64,000 bases of DNA from Polyangium mundeleinium (GTDB taxonomy: Bacteria > Myxococcota_A > Polyangia > Polyangiales > Polyangiaceae). Shown here in pieces: positions 45,190 through 54,803 of the stretch. Location of the stretch: assembly GCF_028369105.1 (NCBI RefSeq), contig NZ_JAQNDO010000001.1, positions 13,114,501 to 13,178,500 on the forward strand, read 5' to 3'. The stretch's first letter is position 1. The number at the start of each line of letters is the position of its first letter. Below the pieces are notes generated by a model. That model searched no databases. It had not been told where the DNA came from and saw only the letters and a list, made by a program, of their open reading frames with translations. A program made the translations under genes and the position numbers.

Positions 45190-45496
45190 GCCGGGCCTGG
45201 GCGGGGCCTAGAGGGGAGCCCGTCTGGCAACCATGGGGACCATCACCACGGTTGCTGCGGACTCCCCCGCCGCTCAGGACGTGGATGCGGCTCGGGGCGC
45301 GCGATGATTTTCTTCGTCTCCCAACCCTCGCGCGACGTCCGCCCTCCGACTTCTGGGCAAAGTGTCCAGAAGTGGCACTGCCGTTCCGGTCACCGGCCGC
45401 GTCGGCGTTGACAAGCGCTCTGCTGCTAACGTCGATGTACGACCACCGGACGTCCGGCAGACGCACCACGATCCGAGTCTGCCGCGGAGGCGCGAC
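45190..45496. other. Gap before the iminopeptidase gene
   Basis: This 307-bp stretch contains no supported gene. ACTTCTGG (45349-45356) and CCAGAAGT (45366-45373) form an 8-bp inverted repeat around 9 bases, extending to 11 bp with one mismatch. It is a likely regulator site 124 bp upstream of the next start. Confidence 0.45.
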
Positions 45497-46480
45497 ATGC
45501 CCGACCCTTACCCGCCCCTCGAGCCCTACGAAGCCGGCATGCTCGACGTCGGCGGTGGCCAGTCGATCTACTGGGAGGTCTCCGGCAACCCGGACGGCAA
45601 GGCAGCAGTGGCGCTCCACGGCGGGCCGGGTGCAGGCAGCAGGCCGGGCAGGCGTCGCTGGTTCGATCCGGAGCGCTATCGGCTCGTCCAGTTTGACCAG
45701 CGTGGCTGCGGCCGGAGCACGCCGCACGCTGGCGACTTCTCGACCGACTTGTCGACGAACACGACCCACCACCTGATCGCGGACATCGAGCGGCTCCGCG
45801 AGCATCTCGCGATCGAGCGCTGGCTCGTCTGGGGCGCGTCGTGGGGCGTCACGCTCGGGCTCGCCTATGCCGAGCGATACCCGCAGCGGGTGTCCGAGAT
45901 GATTTTCCTCTCGATCACGCTGACCCGCCGGGCCGACGTTCAGTGGTTCGGCCGCGATGTAGGGCGGTATTTCCCGGAGGAATGGGCTCGCTTCCGAGCC
46001 GGCGTTCCAGAGGCCGACCGCGACGGAGACCTCGTCGTGGTCTACGACCGGCTCCTGAACCACCACCCTGATCCGGCGATCCGGCTCCAGGCAGCCCGCG
46101 ACTGGGTTGCCTGGGAGGACGCGCTGCTGTCGCTCGAGGAGGGCTACGTCACGCCCAATCCGTGCTGGGCCGATGAGCGGTACATGGTCGCCTTCGCCCA
46201 CCTCGTGACGCACTACTTCTCGCACGCCGCGTGGCTCGAGGAGGACGGGCTGCTCCGCAATGCGTCGCGGCTGACGGGGACTCCGGGCGTCCTGATCCAC
46301 GGCCGGCTCGACCTGGCCGGGCCGGCGGACGTGGCCTGGCAGCTCGCCCAGGCCTGGCCGGGCGCCGAGCTCCACTTCGTCGCTGGCGGGCATACTGGCG
46401 ACGCGGAGATGAACCGTCTCCTCCTCGAGGCCACCGATCGCTTTGCGTCCGCGCCCTCGGCGAGGGCTCCGTCGCGATGA
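45497..46480 (+). CDS. pip: Proline iminopeptidase
   Basis: A 327-residue alpha/beta hydrolase of the prolyl aminopeptidase family, which removes N-terminal proline from peptides. HGGPGAG (about 37-43) is the family oxyanion motif. QFDQRGCGRSTPHA is the diagnostic stretch. GASWGVTLGLAYAERYP holds the nucleophile serine; the family usually has GGSWG, so Ala replaces the second Gly. The acid and His come late (IHGRLDLAGPADV; AGGHTGDAEM). The ATG at 45497 is chosen because the upstream frame is not conserved-looking. It is probably cytoplasmic. Its stop overlaps the next gene's ATG (ATGA). It looks like a host housekeeping-type gene. Confidence 0.93.
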   Translation: MPDPYPPLEPYEAGMLDVGGGQSIYWEVSGNPDGKAAVALHGGPGAGSRPGRRRWFDPERYRLVQFDQRGCGRSTPHAGDFSTDLSTNTTHHLIADIERLREHLAIERWLVWGASWGVTLGLAYAERYPQRVSEMIFLSITLTRRADVQWFGRDVGRYFPEEWARFRAGVPEADRDGDLVVVYDRLLNHHPDPAIRLQAARDWVAWEDALLSLEEGYVTPNPCWADERYMVAFAHLVTHYFSHAAWLEEDGLLRNASRLTGTPGVLIHGRLDLAGPADVAWQLAQAWPGAELHFVAGGHTGDAEMNRLLLEATDRFASAPSARAPSR

Positions 46481-47175
46481 CGATGCCACGGAGCCAGACG
46501 CGCGTCCCCACCTACGCGCTCGAAGCGGCCTGGGCTGCGCGGCTCGTGGCGCAGCTCGCGCGGGGATGCAGGAAAACACAGCACGCCCTCGAGCGGCTTG
46601 CAAAGCTCTGGTCGCCCCCGGAGCCGCACTCGTGCTTCCGGCCCAGCCGCCACCTCCACCAGGTCATCCCCAGCGAGCGTGATATCGAGGTCGTGGCCCG
46701 ATACACGCGCGAAGAACGCCTGCAAGTCAGGCTCGCCGCGCTCCGCGCGCTCGGGTGGGCTTCGCAGCACGAGACGGCAAGGCGCGTCCTGCTCGAAGCG
46801 CTGGACGACGAAGCGCGGTCTCTCCGCAGGATCGCCCTCTACGGCATCCTCCGCATCGGGACCGAGCCGGTCGTGGTCGCAGCGCTCCGCCGTATGCTCG
46901 TCGATCCGGTCTACGTGCACCGCTGGCAGGCCGCGCAGGCGCTTGCGGGGACGCCGTACCGAAACGAAGCACGCGCCGCGCTCCTTGCCGCACCTCCACG
47001 CGGAATCCGGTACATGACCACCTGGCTCGAGGCCTGCGCCGTGTTCGGGCGCGAGACGCTGGAGAAGGCGCTCCCGTTCTCAGAGCGCGCGCTGGCCGAG
47101 GCTCGTCCCAGCGAGCCCCTGGATACTTGGGAGCATGCGCGGCTCGTGGAGGCCTTGCGAGGGCGAATGTCCTAG
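46477..47175 (+). CDS. HEAT-repeat-like protein
   Basis: A 232-residue protein starting at the ATG at 46477, which overlaps the iminopeptidase stop. Helical repeats dominate: VVARYTREERLQVRLAALRA, LGWASQHETARRVLLEALDD, then RRIALYGILRIGTEPVVVAA and VYVHRWQAAQALAGTPYRNE. These resemble HEAT/PBS-type repeats, a protein-binding scaffold. Several Trp and Arg residues occur at repeat ends. No catalytic motif is visible. The overlap with the iminopeptidase means they are co-translated, but a shared role is not obvious. Confidence 0.6.
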   Translation: MTMPRSQTRVPTYALEAAWAARLVAQLARGCRKTQHALERLAKLWSPPEPHSCFRPSRHLHQVIPSERDIEVVARYTREERLQVRLAALRALGWASQHETARRVLLEALDDEARSLRRIALYGILRIGTEPVVVAALRRMLVDPVYVHRWQAAQALAGTPYRNEARAALLAAPPRGIRYMTTWLEACAVFGRETLEKALPFSERALAEARPSEPLDTWEHARLVEALRGRMS

Positions 47176-47634
47176 CTCGGCCTCCTGGATAGCTGGCTCA
47201 TGCTTCCTCGCGAGCGAGCCGTCGCTCTCAGACGATCTCCTTGCCGAAGGGCCGCAATGGTCAACCCGAGATACCCTTACGAGGGCTCGAAGCCCAACCC
47301 GTTCAACGCGGACGCGGTCCTGCTGGAGGAGGGAGATCGAGCGGAAGGCGCTTCCCGCGGCTTCTTCGTCGCGAGGGCGGCCGGGGATCAACACCCCGAG
47401 GATGAGCGGGTCGCCAGTCACGGCGTGTCCGACTTCCCTTTCCGAGACTTCATCTCGCACACGAGATCGGCTGCGCTGCAACCACATGGTCCCTTGGCGG
47501 CAGGTGCTGGGGTCGCTGGTTGTGGAGTCGGCACGACGCGCGCAAGGATTACCTTGATGATCCTGGCAGGATCGCCGGCATCCCCTGTGATATTCTACCC
47601 GGAGGCCTGGAGCGCCCGCGTGTGATTCAATCGT
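47176..47634. other. Intergenic stretch of 459 bp
   Basis: An open plus-strand frame from 47257 to 47625 (NPRYPYEGSKPNPFNADAVL) has partial coding appearance but no ribosome binding site or family resemblance. I do not call it. GGAGG at 47601-47605 is too far (about 29 bases) from the next ATG. Confidence 0.35.
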
Positions 47635-49404
47635 ATGAGCGACCAAGACGACAAAGAGCCTTTGAACCCGCAGGAGACCGGCAACGCTGGAGGGAACGTG
47701 ATCCCCATAGCGGGCAGGCATCCGCGCGGCGCCGTGAAGCGCGGGGGGACGAAGCTCGCGAGCGTGGCGAAAATGCCCCTCGAGACCGAGGAGGATGACG
47801 AGACGAAGTCGAACAACAGCCTCCTCGACAAGCTCAACGCCTGGGATCTCGACGCGTATATAGCGGACATGAGTATCAGGATCGGGGAGGGGCGCGACGA
47901 TCTCCGACCCCTCCTGGAGAATGCTCGCGACTGGCGCGCGGTCCGGAGCCACCTACGAGGTGATCGGGAGGCTGCCCGTGCCGAGTGGGCCGAGTTGATC
48001 GAGCAGGGCTCCTGCAAGGCCCTCATGACGCGGGCACAGTACCGCGCAGACGACGGTGAGCTCGCCGGCGCCCACGCGGACTACAACAGTGCGGCCGAAC
48101 GCGCGCCGAAGGACGGCTCTATCTATCTGAAGCGCGGCACCTTCGCCTACTTCAAGCTCAATGATAACGAACGTGCGCTCGCCGATCTGGAGCGCGCTGC
48201 CCGGCTCCTCCCAAAGGACGCGGAGCCTTACCAAACGATGGCATTCGTCCTCGGGTCCCTTGGCGATGAGGATGGAGCGATCCGAGCCCTCGGGCGCGCC
48301 CTCCATCGCGATCCGTGGCGCGCCGACCTATTCTACGAGCGCGGGCGTCGCTGGTGGTCAAAGGGCTCAATCGCGGAGGCGCTCGCGGATCTCGACAGAA
48401 GCATCCAGCTCGGCGTTACGAATGCTTCAGCCTTCCAACTTCGTGCATTCTGCCACGAGAGGCGCGGAGACCTCCCTAGCGCGATCGCCGACTTCACGCG
48501 CGCGATCGCGCTGAATCCTAGCGAGGCGGCGTTCTTCATGGGCCGGGGCAATGCGCATCTGGCGATGGGAGCCTACGCAGAGGCGATCCTCGATTTCCGC
48601 CAGCGACTCGAGCTCTGCGGGTGGAGAGACGGTGGGGCGTTGCGCAGCCTGGGCGCCGCGCACCTCGCGCTCGGCGACGAGGAGCGCGCCGCCGCCTATT
48701 ATCGCCAGGCGTTTTACCATGATCCGGAGCTGCTCGAGGACCTGCGCCTCCAGATTCGGATAAACGAAACGCTCGACAAACCTGAAGCGCTGCGCGCCGA
48801 TCTCGACGTTCTCCTCCTGGTCGAGCCAGACGGCTGGCTACGAATCGAAAGCGCGTTCCTCTGGGCCCGGTTGGGCAACCTCGAGAAGGCAATAGCCGAC
48901 TTCGACCGTGCGCTCGAGGAGAGCCCGCAATGGGATGAGGCATTGTTCGAGCGAGGGCGAATGCACGCGAGAGCCGGCCGCTTCGATCGCGCCGTAGAGG
49001 ACGTATCGACAGCTATCAAGCTCGCGCCCCACCAGGCGAAGTACCCTGCTTGGCGCGCCCTATACCGGGCCCACCTTGAGGGAGACACTCCTCTGGCAAG
49101 GGCCGATCTTCAGCGCGCAGTCGAGCTCGCGCACTACGACGACGAGATCCGATCCTGCAGCGTGATGTACTTCTCCCTCGTCGCGAAGCCCGAAGAGGCG
49201 ATCGCCGATTACGATGTACTGATCCTTCACTCGCCACTGGACGCCAGGTATTACAAAGAGCGCGGCATGGTGCGGGAGGCGATCGGCGACGTTGAGGGTG
49301 CCCTGGCCGATTACACCCGCGCGGCGGAGCTACTGATGGCGGGAGAAGACGATGGGCGGAAAACAAGGCAAGGGACCTGGTCCAAACCGTTTGCTCCCTG
49401 GTGA
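47635..49404 (+). CDS. TPR-repeat protein, 589 residues
   Basis: Tetratricopeptide repeats run from about residue 110 to 575. Clear units include AERAPKDGSIYLKRGTFAYF, ADLFYERGRRWWSKGSIAEA, ADFTRAIALNPSEAAFFMGR and ADFDRALEESPQWDEALFER. The pattern gives roughly 13 repeats, a large superhelical protein-binding scaffold. The first ~95 residues are low-complexity and charged (NNSLLDKLNAWDLDAYIADM is the first folded segment). No signal peptide, so it is cytoplasmic. The ATG at 47635 has a weak binding site. It ends in a hairpin terminator that also serves the convergent gene at 49503. Partner unknown. Confidence 0.75.
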   Translation: MSDQDDKEPLNPQETGNAGGNVIPIAGRHPRGAVKRGGTKLASVAKMPLETEEDDETKSNNSLLDKLNAWDLDAYIADMSIRIGEGRDDLRPLLENARDWRAVRSHLRGDREAARAEWAELIEQGSCKALMTRAQYRADDGELAGAHADYNSAAERAPKDGSIYLKRGTFAYFKLNDNERALADLERAARLLPKDAEPYQTMAFVLGSLGDEDGAIRALGRALHRDPWRADLFYERGRRWWSKGSIAEALADLDRSIQLGVTNASAFQLRAFCHERRGDLPSAIADFTRAIALNPSEAAFFMGRGNAHLAMGAYAEAILDFRQRLELCGWRDGGALRSLGAAHLALGDEERAAAYYRQAFYHDPELLEDLRLQIRINETLDKPEALRADLDVLLLVEPDGWLRIESAFLWARLGNLEKAIADFDRALEESPQWDEALFERGRMHARAGRFDRAVEDVSTAIKLAPHQAKYPAWRALYRAHLEGDTPLARADLQRAVELAHYDDEIRSCSVMYFSLVAKPEEAIADYDVLILHSPLDARYYKERGMVREAIGDVEGALADYTRAAELLMAGEDDGRKTRQGTWSKPFAPW

Positions 49405-49477
49405 AGCTAGCCGCGCATGCTCGACGTGGCGCCCTGATAGGAGGTGCGTGGCTAAAAAGAGGGCGATGCCGCCCCCA

Positions 49478-49499
49478 CCAACCACTGCGTGGTTGGCTT
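49478..49499 (+). terminator. Bidirectional-type terminator between convergent genes
   Basis: CCAACCAC-TGC-GTGGTTGG is a perfect 8-bp stem with a 3-base loop, followed by CTTGCTTT on the plus strand. It lies between the TPR gene end (49404) and the convergent gene end (49503). Confidence 0.6.
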
Positions 49500-49502
49500 G
49501 CT

Positions 49503-50714
49503 TTAGACAGCCGCCGCGTCTTCGTCCTCTGGCTTGTCCTCATCAGCGTGATCAGCGTGTACAGGCTCATGGCGCCGGTCCTCGATGGAGAGCTCCAGGC
49601 CGAGGTGATGCTTGATCAGGTTCGCCGTCAGGATCACGCTCGCCGAGTTCTTCAAGACCCTGCCGTTCACCACCGCCCGTCCCTCCCACTGCGGGTTGGC
49701 CCGCGACCAGTCGAGCGTCCCGAGCCCCGCCAGCACGCTCTTCCAGTCCTCCCGCCGCTCCCGCAGCAGGGCGTTGCCGACGCGGCCGAGCGCCTCGAGC
49801 ACGACCGCATGCGCGTGCATGCACCGATCTCGCAGCGCAGACGCGCGGATCTTACCGAGGCCGACCTCGTGCCAGTCCGGCATCACTCGCGTGACCTCGG
49901 TCCAGAACTCGACGGCGATCTGCCTCGCGGTCTCGAAGCTCCCACTGAACCCGGCGAGCAGCGCCTTTGTTGCCGCATGGATGCTGGCCAGCGCGAAGAG
50001 CTTGTTCGAGCCGCCAGACACAGACGTCTTTTCCCCGTCCGTGAGCTGGTGGAAGAGGAAGACGTCGCGAACGACGGCACGCGTGAGCTTCGCCAGCTCG
50101 TCGCGGTGGTCGTACAAGAGCCCGAGCGAGTTGTTCGGCCGCACCGCGAAGCGGTTCAAGTCCGCGAACCGCTGCTGCGCCTTCTCGAGCCCCGCGTCGA
50201 CGAACAACGTCACGCAGATGCTCTCGTCCCCGAGCGATCCCCGCCGCTTCCTCACGTACTCCTGCGAGAGCGCCATCGCGACGGCCGCTCGCCGGTGCTG
50301 CCCGTCGAGGACCGCGACCGTCATGTCCCGCGGGATGTAGAGCGTGCCCATGTGGCTCTTCTCGTGCGCCGGCTCGAAGCGGGGCAGGCCGTCGATCGCG
50401 CCGACGAGGGCCGGCAACGTGTAGTTCGTCGGGTTGTTCGTGATGTAGTCCGCGATCTTCGGGACACGGACCTTACTCAGCACCCGCTGCGCCCGGAGTT
50501 CGGGCGGCAACTTGCCATCCACGGGGGCAAAGAGCTTCGCCACGTCCCGGAGGTGCACCATGACCGAGTAGTACTCGCCGCCGGCCTGGACACCCCGGAT
50601 GGCCGGAAAGGCCCACTCGGGCGCGTTGTTCTTCGCCTCGGTCTCGTGGCTCCTCTCCTTCGTCGGACCGGTCTGGGTGCCGCTCTTCTTCTGGTCGAGT
50701 TTCTTCTTCGTCAT
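49503..50714 (-). CDS. DGQHR-domain (DndB-like) protein
   Basis: A 403-residue protein. The signature DGQHRRAAVAMAL is at residues 137-149. The neighbouring pattern LFVDAGLEKAQQRFADLNRF and SLGLLYDHRDELAKL matches the DGQHR family, whose best-known member is DndB, the negative regulator of DNA phosphorothioation genes. The N-terminus has a basic, Ser/Thr-rich stretch and KVRVPKIADYITNNPTNYTL. The rest of a Dnd system is not in the window, so the role is open; family members also sit near restriction and defence genes. Its start overlaps the stop of the DUF6884-like gene, so the two form an operon. It ends at a shared terminator. Confidence 0.82.
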   Translation of the reverse strand: MTKKKLDQKKSGTQTGPTKERSHETEAKNNAPEWAFPAIRGVQAGGEYYSVMVHLRDVAKLFAPVDGKLPPELRAQRVLSKVRVPKIADYITNNPTNYTLPALVGAIDGLPRFEPAHEKSHMGTLYIPRDMTVAVLDGQHRRAAVAMALSQEYVRKRRGSLGDESICVTLFVDAGLEKAQQRFADLNRFAVRPNNSLGLLYDHRDELAKLTRAVVRDVFLFHQLTDGEKTSVSGGSNKLFALASIHAATKALLAGFSGSFETARQIAVEFWTEVTRVMPDWHEVGLGKIRASALRDRCMHAHAVVLEALGRVGNALLRERREDWKSVLAGLGTLDWSRANPQWEGRAVVNGRVLKNSASVILTANLIKHHLGLELSIEDRRHEPVHADHADEDKPEDEDAAAV

Positions 50715-51196
50715 TGATTACTCCACTGACAGGAGCTCGATTTCGCAACTGGCGTATTCGCCTTCATCCACGCGACCCGCGCGCCACATCCACGAATCTT
50801 CCGCAGCGGTTCTTCCGGCCGAGGGAGGTTGTGCCAATGCGCCCCGTGTACGAGCGCGTCGGCATAAACTTTTCCGGCCAGAATCACGAGCTGTGGAGGA
50901 GGATTGAGCATCGGCCAAAGCTCGCCGATCGTTCGCGCTCCCCAGTCCTCCCGATCGTTCTTCCGGACCTTGCGGAGGCTCCGGTCATACGGTTGAAGGA
51001 CGGTCTTCGGGGCGACCGCACCGTAGAAGGCGGAGACGATGACCACCACGTCGCACGTCTTCTCGGCGTACGCGTAGGCGGCGCGAAAGAGCGCAGACGT
51101 ATAGAAGTCCTTCGCGGGAGCCGATTTCTTGCTCTTCAGAGCCGAACAGCCCACGAGAGCGACCCGCTTGGCCCCCGGCTGCTTCTCCGTGAACAT
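50711..51196 (-). CDS. DUF6884-like protein
   Basis: A 161-residue protein. LVGCSALKSKKSAPAKDFYT is followed by SALFRAAYAYAEKTCDVVVI and SAFYGAVAPKTVLQPYDRSL, a pattern I associate with DUF6884, small proteins of unknown function with a conserved Cys-Ser-x-x-K start. It may be a nucleotide- or base-modification-related enzyme, but that is speculation. The ATG at 51196 has GGAGGGGTC directly upstream. The stop overlaps the DGQHR gene start (ATGA). Position after recA on the same strand with a 128-bp gap suggests a separate or weakly linked transcript. Family assignment is from memory of the motif. Confidence 0.6.
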   Translation of the reverse strand: MFTEKQPGAKRVALVGCSALKSKKSAPAKDFYTSALFRAAYAYAEKTCDVVVIVSAFYGAVAPKTVLQPYDRSLRKVRKNDREDWGARTIGELWPMLNPPPQLVILAGKVYADALVHGAHWHNLPRPEEPLRKIRGCGARVAWMKANTPVAKSSSCQWSNQ

Positions 51197-51324
51197 GACC
51201 CCTCCGAGAGGGCTGTGCGCGCGTCAGAAGTCCTGCGAGTTGCCTCGGCGACTCCGACGACGCGCTGATCTCTACTTCTTCTTGCCCGCGTGATGACGCA
51301 CTGGCGTCCGCACAGGCCCCTCAA

Positions 51325-52320
<996 letters not shown>

Positions 52321-52335
52321 GGTCGTTGGTCCACA

Positions 52336-52367
52336 AAAGAAAAGCGCACCTCCCCGGGAAGGTGCGC
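52336..52367 (-). terminator. Intrinsic terminator immediately upstream of recA
   Basis: GCGCACCT and AGGTGCGC (52344-52351 and 52360-52367) form an 8-bp stem with an 8-base loop, followed on the minus strand by TTTTCTTTT. This is the best U-tract in the window. It ends 16 bases before the recA ATG, so it may attenuate recA transcription. Confidence 0.75.
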
Positions 52368-52454
52368 GGGTCAAAGCTCCCAGGAGCCGCCATTCGCGGC
52401 ACATCCGGGCTCGGGTGCTTGTTCGTGCGATGCCCAGGAGCAGCGCCGTGGTTG

Positions 52455-52778
52455 TTATCCCTGCTTTTGCCCGCCGCTCGCGTGCATGGCCAGGCGCTCG
52501 CAGAGCGCCAGGGCCTCGGCAATGCGATGATCGCGACGCAGGTCGTCCAGGAGGTCGTTCACGAGGTCGAGAAGCTCGGGAGCCGCCGCGATGAGCTCGG
52601 CATCCGCCTCGATGACCTCCGCGACGAATAGTCCGTTCTCGTCACTGATGATGGCCCTGCCTTCCGAACACGAGGCGATGTGCCAGCGATCGTTCGGGGG
52701 GATGGTCGGCCTCGCCTTCATGCCCGGTTCGGTCGGAGGCTCGTTGTCGGCCTCCTCCAGTCCTTCGGTATCGGTCAT
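52455..52778 (-). CDS. Hypothetical acidic protein, 107 residues
   Basis: The ATG at 52778 shares a base with the ComM-like stop (TGATG), so translation is coupled. The protein is acidic at its N-terminus ([18 protein letters not shown]). A small beta-rich middle follows ([20 protein letters not shown], then [20 protein letters not shown]) and a helical C-terminus. The middle resembles the short phage and plasmid protein type that ends in an I-A-A-A-P-E-L-L motif. I do not know its function. It lies between the ComM-like gene and recA, with the recA-proximal terminator beginning 88 bases after its stop. Confidence 0.65.
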   Translation of the reverse strand: MTDTEGLEEADNEPPTEPGMKARPTIPPNDRWHIASCSEGRAIISDENGLFVAEVIEADAELIAAAPELLDLVNDLLDDLRRDHRIAEALALCERLAMHASGGQKQG

Positions 52779-54316
52779 CAGCCACGCCCGAAGACAGGAG
52801 CGAGGAGAACGGCTTCGGCCACGTGGGGCGCGCGGACGATATCGCTCCCGTCGAGGTCAGCAATCGTTCGAGCCACACGGAGCACCTTGGCCCGCAGAGT
52901 CGCAGACAACCCGAGCCGCTCGACGGCCTGCTCCAGGGTCCGCTTCCCCTGTGCATCAGGCGCCGCGATGCGCTCGAGGTTGCGGTCGTTCAACGCGGTA
53001 TTGAGCGACGAGGCGACCTTCTGCCGCGCCGCCCGTGCATGCTGGATCGTTCGTGCTGCAACGACCCGGTTCCGCACCGTCTCGCTGTTTTCGCCCTTCG
53101 CCTTGCCACCGAGCTGCGCGACGTCGACAGGGGGCACCACGATCTGCATGTCGACTCGCTCGAAAAGCGGCCCGTGCACTCGCTCCCGATGACGCCGGAT
53201 TTGCTCGACAGAGCATGTGCATCGCCGTTTTGCGTCCCCGTAGAACCCGCAAGGGCACGCGTGCGTCGCCAGAACCAGGAGAGGACACGCAGGAAAGACC
53301 GTGCGGTTCTGCCCCCGGATGATGACCGCTTCCCCTTGGGCGAGCGTGGTCTCCAGCAGGGCGAGCGAACTCCGACGAAACTCCGGCAGCTCGTCGAGGA
53401 ACAAGACGCCGCCGTGGGCGAGGGACACCTCCCCGGGACGCACGGGCTCTCCCCCGCCGACAAGTCCTGCCGGAGCCACCGAATGATGGGGCGCGCGAAA
53501 CGGTCGATTCGTAGCGAGCCCCTGCTCCGAATTGAGCAATCCCGCGACGGAGTGGATGCTCGTGACTTCAAGCGCCTCGTCCACGAACATCGGGGGCAGG
53601 ATCGTGGGAATGCGGCGGGAGGCCATGGTGATCCCAGCACCGGGCGGACCGATGAAGAGAATCGAGTGCTGGCCCGCCGCCGCGATCTCAATCGCTCGCC
53701 GCGTGGAGGCCATCCCGCGCATGTCCGCGAGATCGAGCGCCGCAGGCTGCTTCGGTCGGAAGGGCACGCTCGCGCACTCGAGCTCGCAGGCTCCTCGCAG
53801 GTAGTCCTGCACGGCATCCAGTTTCCCCGCCACGCGTACATCGAGATCCGGCGCGCTCGCCGCCTCCGCGAGGTTGGCTCGGGGCACGATCGCATGCCGG
53901 CTCCCCTTGCTTGCCGCTCCCCGCAGCGCCGGCAGCACCCCACGAACGGGCCGCACTCCCCCCGAGAGGGACAGCTCGCCGAGCACGACGGTGCCCGGCA
54001 GCGTCTTCTTCTCGAAGGCGAGAATCACGGCTGTCGCGATGGCCAGGTCGAAGAACCCATCATTACGAAGATCTGCGGGGGAGATCTTGGCCGTGATGTT
54101 GTAGCCGTCGAGACGCACGCCGACCTGCGCGAGTGCGGAGCGGACGCGCACCTTCGTCTCGCGCAGACTGATCTCCGCGAGACCGACGAGCTGAAACATG
54201 CTCGCGCCCGTCTCGATCGTGACGACGATGCTCACGAGCGACGCGACGAGACCCGTGAGCGAGATGGAAAGGACCTCACTCCGGAGACACTTCTCCGACT
54301 GGGGATGCTTCCCCAT
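52778..54316 (-). CDS. ComM/YifB-like Mg-chelatase-family ATPase with altered Walker A
   Basis: A 512-residue protein of the ComM/YifB family, AAA+ hexameric helicases that promote branch migration during recombination. The N-terminal Lon-protease-like domain (LVGLAEISLRETKVRVRSAL; GELSLSGGVRPVRGVLPALR) and the AAA+ domain are present. Walker B is VLFLDELPEF (about 304-313), then RPGEVSLAHGG and the sensor THACPCGFYGD. Walker A at 223-230 reads GPPGAGIT where the family has GPPGxGKT: Ile229 (codon at 53630-53632) replaces the catalytic lysine. ATP binding or hydrolysis should be impaired unless compensated. The length is normal for the family. A perfect-stem hairpin lies upstream. Activity loss is inference. 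Confidence 0.9.
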   Translation of the reverse strand: MGKHPQSEKCLRSEVLSISLTGLVASLVSIVVTIETGASMFQLVGLAEISLRETKVRVRSALAQVGVRLDGYNITAKISPADLRNDGFFDLAIATAVILAFEKKTLPGTVVLGELSLSGGVRPVRGVLPALRGAASKGSRHAIVPRANLAEAASAPDLDVRVAGKLDAVQDYLRGACELECASVPFRPKQPAALDLADMRGMASTRRAIEIAAAGQHSILFIGPPGAGITMASRRIPTILPPMFVDEALEVTSIHSVAGLLNSEQGLATNRPFRAPHHSVAPAGLVGGGEPVRPGEVSLAHGGVLFLDELPEFRRSSLALLETTLAQGEAVIIRGQNRTVFPACPLLVLATHACPCGFYGDAKRRCTCSVEQIRRHRERVHGPLFERVDMQIVVPPVDVAQLGGKAKGENSETVRNRVVAARTIQHARAARQKVASSLNTALNDRNLERIAAPDAQGKRTLEQAVERLGLSATLRAKVLRVARTIADLDGSDIVRAPHVAEAVLLAPVFGRG

Positions 54317-54357
54317 ATCGACTCCCTTCGGATGATTGATTGTGCAAAGGAAGAAGC

Positions 54358-54385
54358 GGGCCCGGAGGCACGTGCCCCCGGGCCC
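54358..54385 (-). terminator. Hairpin upstream of the ComM-like gene
   Basis: GGGCCCGG and CCGGGCCC flank a second inner palindrome (GGCAC/GTGCC) with one mismatch. On the minus strand the stem is followed by GCTTCTTCCTTTG. It sits between the 112-residue gene (ends 54393) and the ComM-like start (54316). Confidence 0.55.
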
Positions 54386-54392
54386 ATTCCGA

Positions 54393-54731
54393 TCAGAAGA
54401 CGCCCGACTCCGGCCCCGTCCCCGGGTTCACCGGCTCGGCGCCCTCGGGCGGCTCCTGCCCGCCGAGCTTGCCCTTCTCGATGGCGCTCCGCAGCGCCAC
54501 GGCCACGTTCGGCATGACGAGCTCGACCTCCTCGGCGAAGAACTCCGTCTCGGCGCGCGTGAGGCGCACGCCGCGCCATTCCTTCCGCCCGCGCCGTTTG
54601 TCCGCGGGCAGCTCATCCTCGTGGATGTAGACGTGCCCGTCGCTGGCGAGCGCGAACGACGCCATGCACTCCTCCACGCGATCCTGCTCCTTATTCTCCG
54701 CGCCCTTCGTGGGCGACTGCTTGGACGACAT
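54393..54731 (-). CDS. Hypothetical protein, 112 residues
   Basis: The ATG at 54731 has AGGGAGACAC directly upstream and a T-rich terminator arm just before that. The product begins SSKQSPTKGAENKEQDRVEE and contains a small strand/turn domain, SFALASDGHVYIHEDELPAD, followed by RRGRKEWRGVRLTRAETEFF and a C-terminal Pro/Gly tail. I do not recognise it. It lies between the DUF6573-like gene and the ComM-like gene, flanked on both sides by hairpins, so its expression may be uncoupled from its neighbours. Confidence 0.6.
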   Translation of the reverse strand: MSSKQSPTKGAENKEQDRVEECMASFALASDGHVYIHEDELPADKRRGRKEWRGVRLTRAETEFFAEEVELVMPNVAVALRSAIEKGKLGGQEPPEGAEPVNPGTGPESGVF

Positions 54732-54742
54732 GTGTCTCCCTG

Positions 54743-54785
54743 AAAAAGCGAATGCGGCGCACGGAAGGCACCGCACGCCGCATTC
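54743..54785 (-). terminator. Hairpin with U-tract upstream of a small gene
   Basis: GAATGCGGCG (54750-54759) and CGCCGCATTC (54776-54785) form a perfect 10-bp stem with a 16-base loop. On the minus strand it is followed by GCTTTTTC and then, within 12 bases, the ribosome binding site and ATG of the next gene. Confidence 0.65.
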
Positions 54786-54803
54786 TCATTGTTGGTTTGT
54801 CGC

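Noticed and set aside
47200..47625. Open plus-strand frame between the HEAT and TPR genes
   Set aside because: No ribosome binding site, no recognisable domain and no overlap with neighbours. I could not separate it from chance.
49354..49615. Short plus-strand frame overlapping the TPR gene end and the convergent DGQHR gene
   Set aside because: It runs antisense through the DGQHR gene end and across a terminator. The composition is ordinary GC-rich filler.
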